From the NCBI RefSeq assembly GCF_003205575.1, contig NZ_PYBW01000081.1, positions 62,001 to 126,000 of the forward strand: DNA of 64,000 nucleotides. Reading direction: 5' to 3'. The notes beneath the pieces were generated by a model. That model saw nothing but the letters and a program-made list of their open reading frames with translations. It made no database searches and was not told where the DNA came from. How positions within the stretch are numbered: the first letter of the stretch is position 1; the number at the start of each line of letters is the position of its first letter. The stretch is from Streptomyces tateyamensis. Its GTDB lineage: Bacteria > Actinomycetota > Actinomycetes > Streptomycetales > Streptomycetaceae. This document shows positions 60,684-64,000 of the stretch, piece after piece. Position numbers and translations under genes: made by a program.

Positions 60684-61034
60684 ATGCGCTTCAAGGCTGT
60701 CATCGGTCTCGGCGTCGCGGCCGCAGCCCTCGCCACCCTGGGCCTGGCCGGCACCGCTTCGGCCAGCTCGGTCACCCTCTACTACAACTCGGGCTACCAG
60801 GGCGAGTCGGTCACCTTCTACGGCAACGTGCCGAACCTGGGTGTCTACTCCTTCCCGTCCAAGGGCAGCGTCAAGAACAACGCCGCCTCGGCCTGGAACA
60901 ACGACTACAACACCGTCTCCATCTGGTACAACTCCAACTACGCGGGCGTGCGTGACGTCATCGCCGGCTACAGCGGCAGCGGCAACCGCCTGGTCAACAC
61001 CTACAACGAGGACGCGTCGATCAGCTTCTCCTGA
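60684..61034 (+). CDS. secreted peptidase inhibitor I36 / beta-gamma-crystallin-like protein
   Basis: 116-residue secreted protein. Signal peptide MRFKAVIGLGVAAAALATLG with LAGTASA after it, cleaved near residue 28. The mature part has two Greek-key-like repeats rich in Tyr, Asn and Ser: VTLYYNSGYQGESVTFYGNV and VSIWYNSNYAGVRDVIAGYS. No Cys. It resembles Streptomyces I36 metalloprotease inhibitor (SMI) and calcium-binding crystallin-type proteins. AAAAGGAAA precedes the ATG, and the upstream region (60520-60640) is relatively AT-rich, as in strongly expressed secreted proteins. Confidence 0.82.
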   Translation: MRFKAVIGLGVAAAALATLGLAGTASASSVTLYYNSGYQGESVTFYGNVPNLGVYSFPSKGSVKNNAASAWNNDYNTVSIWYNSNYAGVRDVIAGYSGSGNRLVNTYNEDASISFS

Positions 61035-61119
61035 CGCACCGTCGGCCGGCCGGCCGGGGCTCGACCCCGGCCGGCCGCCGCCGAACCCCATCCTCCCGAC
61101 CAGGAGTTGACCCAAGACC

Positions 61120-62064
61120 ATGCCCAGTCGCCCCCGCCTCCTGCCCGCCCTGATCGCCGCCCTGGGCTCCGCGGCCGTACTGGCCTCGGTCTCGGGCTGC
61201 TCGGGTGCCGCCGATGCCGCGGTCCCCGCGCCGGCCGCCACCCCCACCGTCCTGAACAGCGCCGCCCTGCACCTGCCCACCGACGACTACCAGCTCTCCC
61301 CCGAGGCCACGGCCCGGCTCGGCCGGGCCACCCAGCTCGTGGTCGGGCAGTGCATGAAGGGCTACGGACTCTCCGTCGACCAATCCGTGGCGGGCGCCAA
61401 GAGCGCACCGGCCACGGCGACGGAAATGCGCTACGGAGTCACCAATCCGGAACAGGCGAAAACCACCGGATATCATTTCGGACCGGCGGACGAGGGATAT
61501 CTTCCGCCGTCTGCCGCACCCACCGGGCCGCCGCCGAACACCGATCCCGAATACCAGCAGGTATTGCGCGGGAACGGCACGCCGGGCACCACCGAGGGAA
61601 CCGCCACGACCTATCACGGCAAGAATGTGCCGGCCGGCGGCTGCGTCGGCGAGATGCACACGAAGCTGCAGGCCGGCGCGACCTTCCTCGGGGTCGCCGC
61701 CCTGGTGCGGCAGATCGACAGCCAGAGCTTCACCGAGGCCATGAAGACGCCGGCCGTGCAGGCCGCCTTCCAGTCCTGGTCCAGCTGCATGCTGGCCAAG
61801 GGCTTCCACTACGCGACCCCGATCGACGCGGTGAACGACAAGGCCTTCCGCACCGACACCGCGAGCCCGACCGAACTGGCGACCGCCCAGGCGGACGTGG
61901 CCTGCAAGCAGCAGGGCAACGTGGTCGGCGTCTGGTTCGCGGCCGAGGTCGACCGCCAGCACGCGCTGATGCAGCCGCACGTGGGGGAGCTGAAGACGAT
62001 CAAGATGCAGATGCAGGACCAGGCGGCCGCGGTCGCCGAGGTCCTGCAGGCGGCGGGCCAGTAG
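61120..62064 (+). CDS. lipoprotein of unknown function with an atypical-codon patch
   Basis: 314 residues. Lipobox LASVSGC places the lipidated Cys at about residue 27. Mature domain is soluble, with Cys pairs (VGQCMKGYG, GGCVGEM, SSCMLAKG, DVACKQQG) that could form disulfides. Codon use between about 61420 and 61660 is unusual for this window (AAA, ATA/ATT, CAT, GGA and TAT codons cluster), while flanks are normal. That suggests a chimeric or recently acquired middle segment. It follows the I36-like gene by 85 bases and may be co-transcribed. No known family recognised. Confidence 0.7.
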   Translation: MPSRPRLLPALIAALGSAAVLASVSGCSGAADAAVPAPAATPTVLNSAALHLPTDDYQLSPEATARLGRATQLVVGQCMKGYGLSVDQSVAGAKSAPATATEMRYGVTNPEQAKTTGYHFGPADEGYLPPSAAPTGPPPNTDPEYQQVLRGNGTPGTTEGTATTYHGKNVPAGGCVGEMHTKLQAGATFLGVAALVRQIDSQSFTEAMKTPAVQAAFQSWSSCMLAKGFHYATPIDAVNDKAFRTDTASPTELATAQADVACKQQGNVVGVWFAAEVDRQHALMQPHVGELKTIKMQMQDQAAAVAEVLQAAGQ

Positions 62065-62089
62065 CCGCGCGCCCCGCCCCGCGATCCGC

Positions 62090-62131
62090 AGCCCCGCAGG
62101 CACCGGTACCCCCGCCGGTGCCTGCGGGGCT
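62090..62131. terminator. bidirectional terminator, 17-bp perfect stem
   Basis: AGCCCCGCAGGCACCGG (62090-62106) pairs perfectly with 62115-62131, 8-base loop, between the convergent lipoprotein and allophanate-hydrolase-like genes. Confidence 0.85.
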
Positions 62132-62159
62132 GCCCCGGTTCGGCGGGCGGCGGGTGCCG

Positions 62160-62552
62160 TCAGGCGGTGCGCCCGATGCTCGCCAGGTAGTCGCGCCAGC
62201 CGCCGAACTCGGTGATCTCGCGGTGCACCCCGCGCTCCAGCTCCCCGCGGGAGAGCAGCATCGAGCAGCAGGCGGTGCCGTCGGCCAGCTTGATCACCCC
62301 GAACTCCAGCTCGCGCGGCTCGCCGGGCAGCAGGACGTCGCGCAGCAGCTCCAGGCTCAGCTCGTACAGCTCGCCCTCGATCGCGCTGTCCACCGCCGGG
62401 TCCGGGTGCAGGCCGGGGCAGACGTCGCCGATCGAGAAGAACCGGTAGCCGGGTGCGGTGCGCACCGCACCGAGGAACGGCGCGTCACCCAGCACGTGGT
62501 GCAGCTCGCCGCCGCGCATCGCCTGGCCGTTGAGGAACATCCGGACCGTCAA
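62160..62552 (-). CDS. stand-alone allophanate hydrolase C-terminal-like (GGCT-fold) protein
   Basis: 130 residues from a TTG start at 62552, chosen because AAGGAG lies five bases upstream; ATG 62540 is the alternative. VRMFLNGQAMRGGELHHVLG then APFLGAVRTAPGYRFFSI and the later EGELYELSLELLRDV match the C-terminal domain of AtzF-type allophanate hydrolase, which has a gamma-glutamylcyclotransferase-like fold. The amidase domain is absent, so it cannot be a complete allophanate hydrolase. It is downstream of malate synthase across a strong hairpin. A role linked to ureido compounds is plausible by context. Confidence 0.75.
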   Translation of the reverse strand: MTVRMFLNGQAMRGGELHHVLGDAPFLGAVRTAPGYRFFSIGDVCPGLHPDPAVDSAIEGELYELSLELLRDVLLPGEPRELEFGVIKLADGTACCSMLLSRGELERGVHREITEFGGWRDYLASIGRTA

Positions 62553-62570
62553 AGGAACTCCTTGGAAGAA

Positions 62571-62620
62571 AAACCGTACGGTCCACCGGGGCGCACTCGC
62601 CGCGGTGGACCGTACGGTTT
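62571..62620 (-). terminator. intercistronic intrinsic terminator/attenuator after malate synthase
   Basis: An 18-bp perfect stem (62571-62588 with 62603-62620) and a 14-base loop. On the reverse strand the stem is followed by a T-tract (TTTTT including stem end). Each arm contains the palindrome ACCGTACGGT. It separates aceB from the TTG-start gene by only 80 bases, so read-through is probably regulated or partial. Confidence 0.85.
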
Positions 62621-62632
62621 GGCGATAGTCCG

Positions 62633-64000
<1,368 letters not shown>

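Overview
This is about 64 kb of very GC-rich DNA with strong third-position G/C bias, GTG and TTG starts next to AGGAGG-type ribosome binding sites, an Scr1-type helix-turn-helix/DUF397 module and a short CtaF subunit. Together these point to a filamentous actinomycete of the Streptomyces/Kitasatospora group, chromosomal DNA. I see no tRNA, rRNA, CRISPR array, intact insertion sequence or phage genes.

Layout. 1-18.7 kb is mixed accessory content: the end of a gamma-glutamyltranspeptidase, a stand-alone cytochrome b, two tandem dynamin-like GTPases, a frameshifted 2OG-Fe(II) dioxygenase beside an EamA exporter, an HTH/DUF397 module, a flavoprotein-TetR-KAS III group, a TPR-like protein, a ctaD-ctaF oxidase pair and a ROK glucokinase. 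19-22.5 kb holds a membrane-anchored esterase and an MMPL transporter. 22.5-31.3 kb is purine oxidation: PucR, a three-subunit xanthine dehydrogenase, an AzgA-type purine permease and XdhC. 31.4-42.2 kb carries an ECF-type sigma factor with a membrane partner, a PPOX protein with a flavohaemoglobin, a tightly coupled four-gene redox operon (di-metal protein, FAD/2Fe-2S reductase, M24 protein, EphD-like fusion), a CBS-domain protein, a SnoaL-like protein and a TetR regulator. 42-59 kb is the second purine block: IclR regulator, catalase, allantoicase, allantoinase, glycerate kinase, tartronate semialdehyde reductase, hydroxypyruvate isomerase, a small thiamine-binding-type protein with an HTH protein, OHCU decarboxylase, HIU hydrolase, uricase, 8-oxoguanine deaminase, a membrane protein and glyoxylate carboligase. 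59-64 kb has a small secreted peptide, a catalytically altered IS4-like protein, a secreted I36-like protein, a lipoprotein, an allophanate-hydrolase C-terminal-like protein and malate synthase, which runs off the window.

How it works together. The window encodes an almost complete route from hypoxanthine/xanthine through urate, 5-hydroxyisourate, OHCU, allantoin and allantoate to glyoxylate. Glyoxylate then passes to tartronate semialdehyde and glycerate, or to malate. Catalase sits in the allantoin operon, where it can remove the H2O2 made by uricase. Four promoters of the second purine block share a palindrome, TTCAACA-N3-TGTTGAA. Two of them (hyi and gcl) also carry a second motif, TTCC-N7-GGAA, downstream of the predicted start point. 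This suggests a two-signal regulatory code, which is the best-supported new observation here. Second is the four-gene redox operon at 35.6-40.3 kb, and third the small peptide with a dead IS4-like protein at 59.3-60.5 kb.
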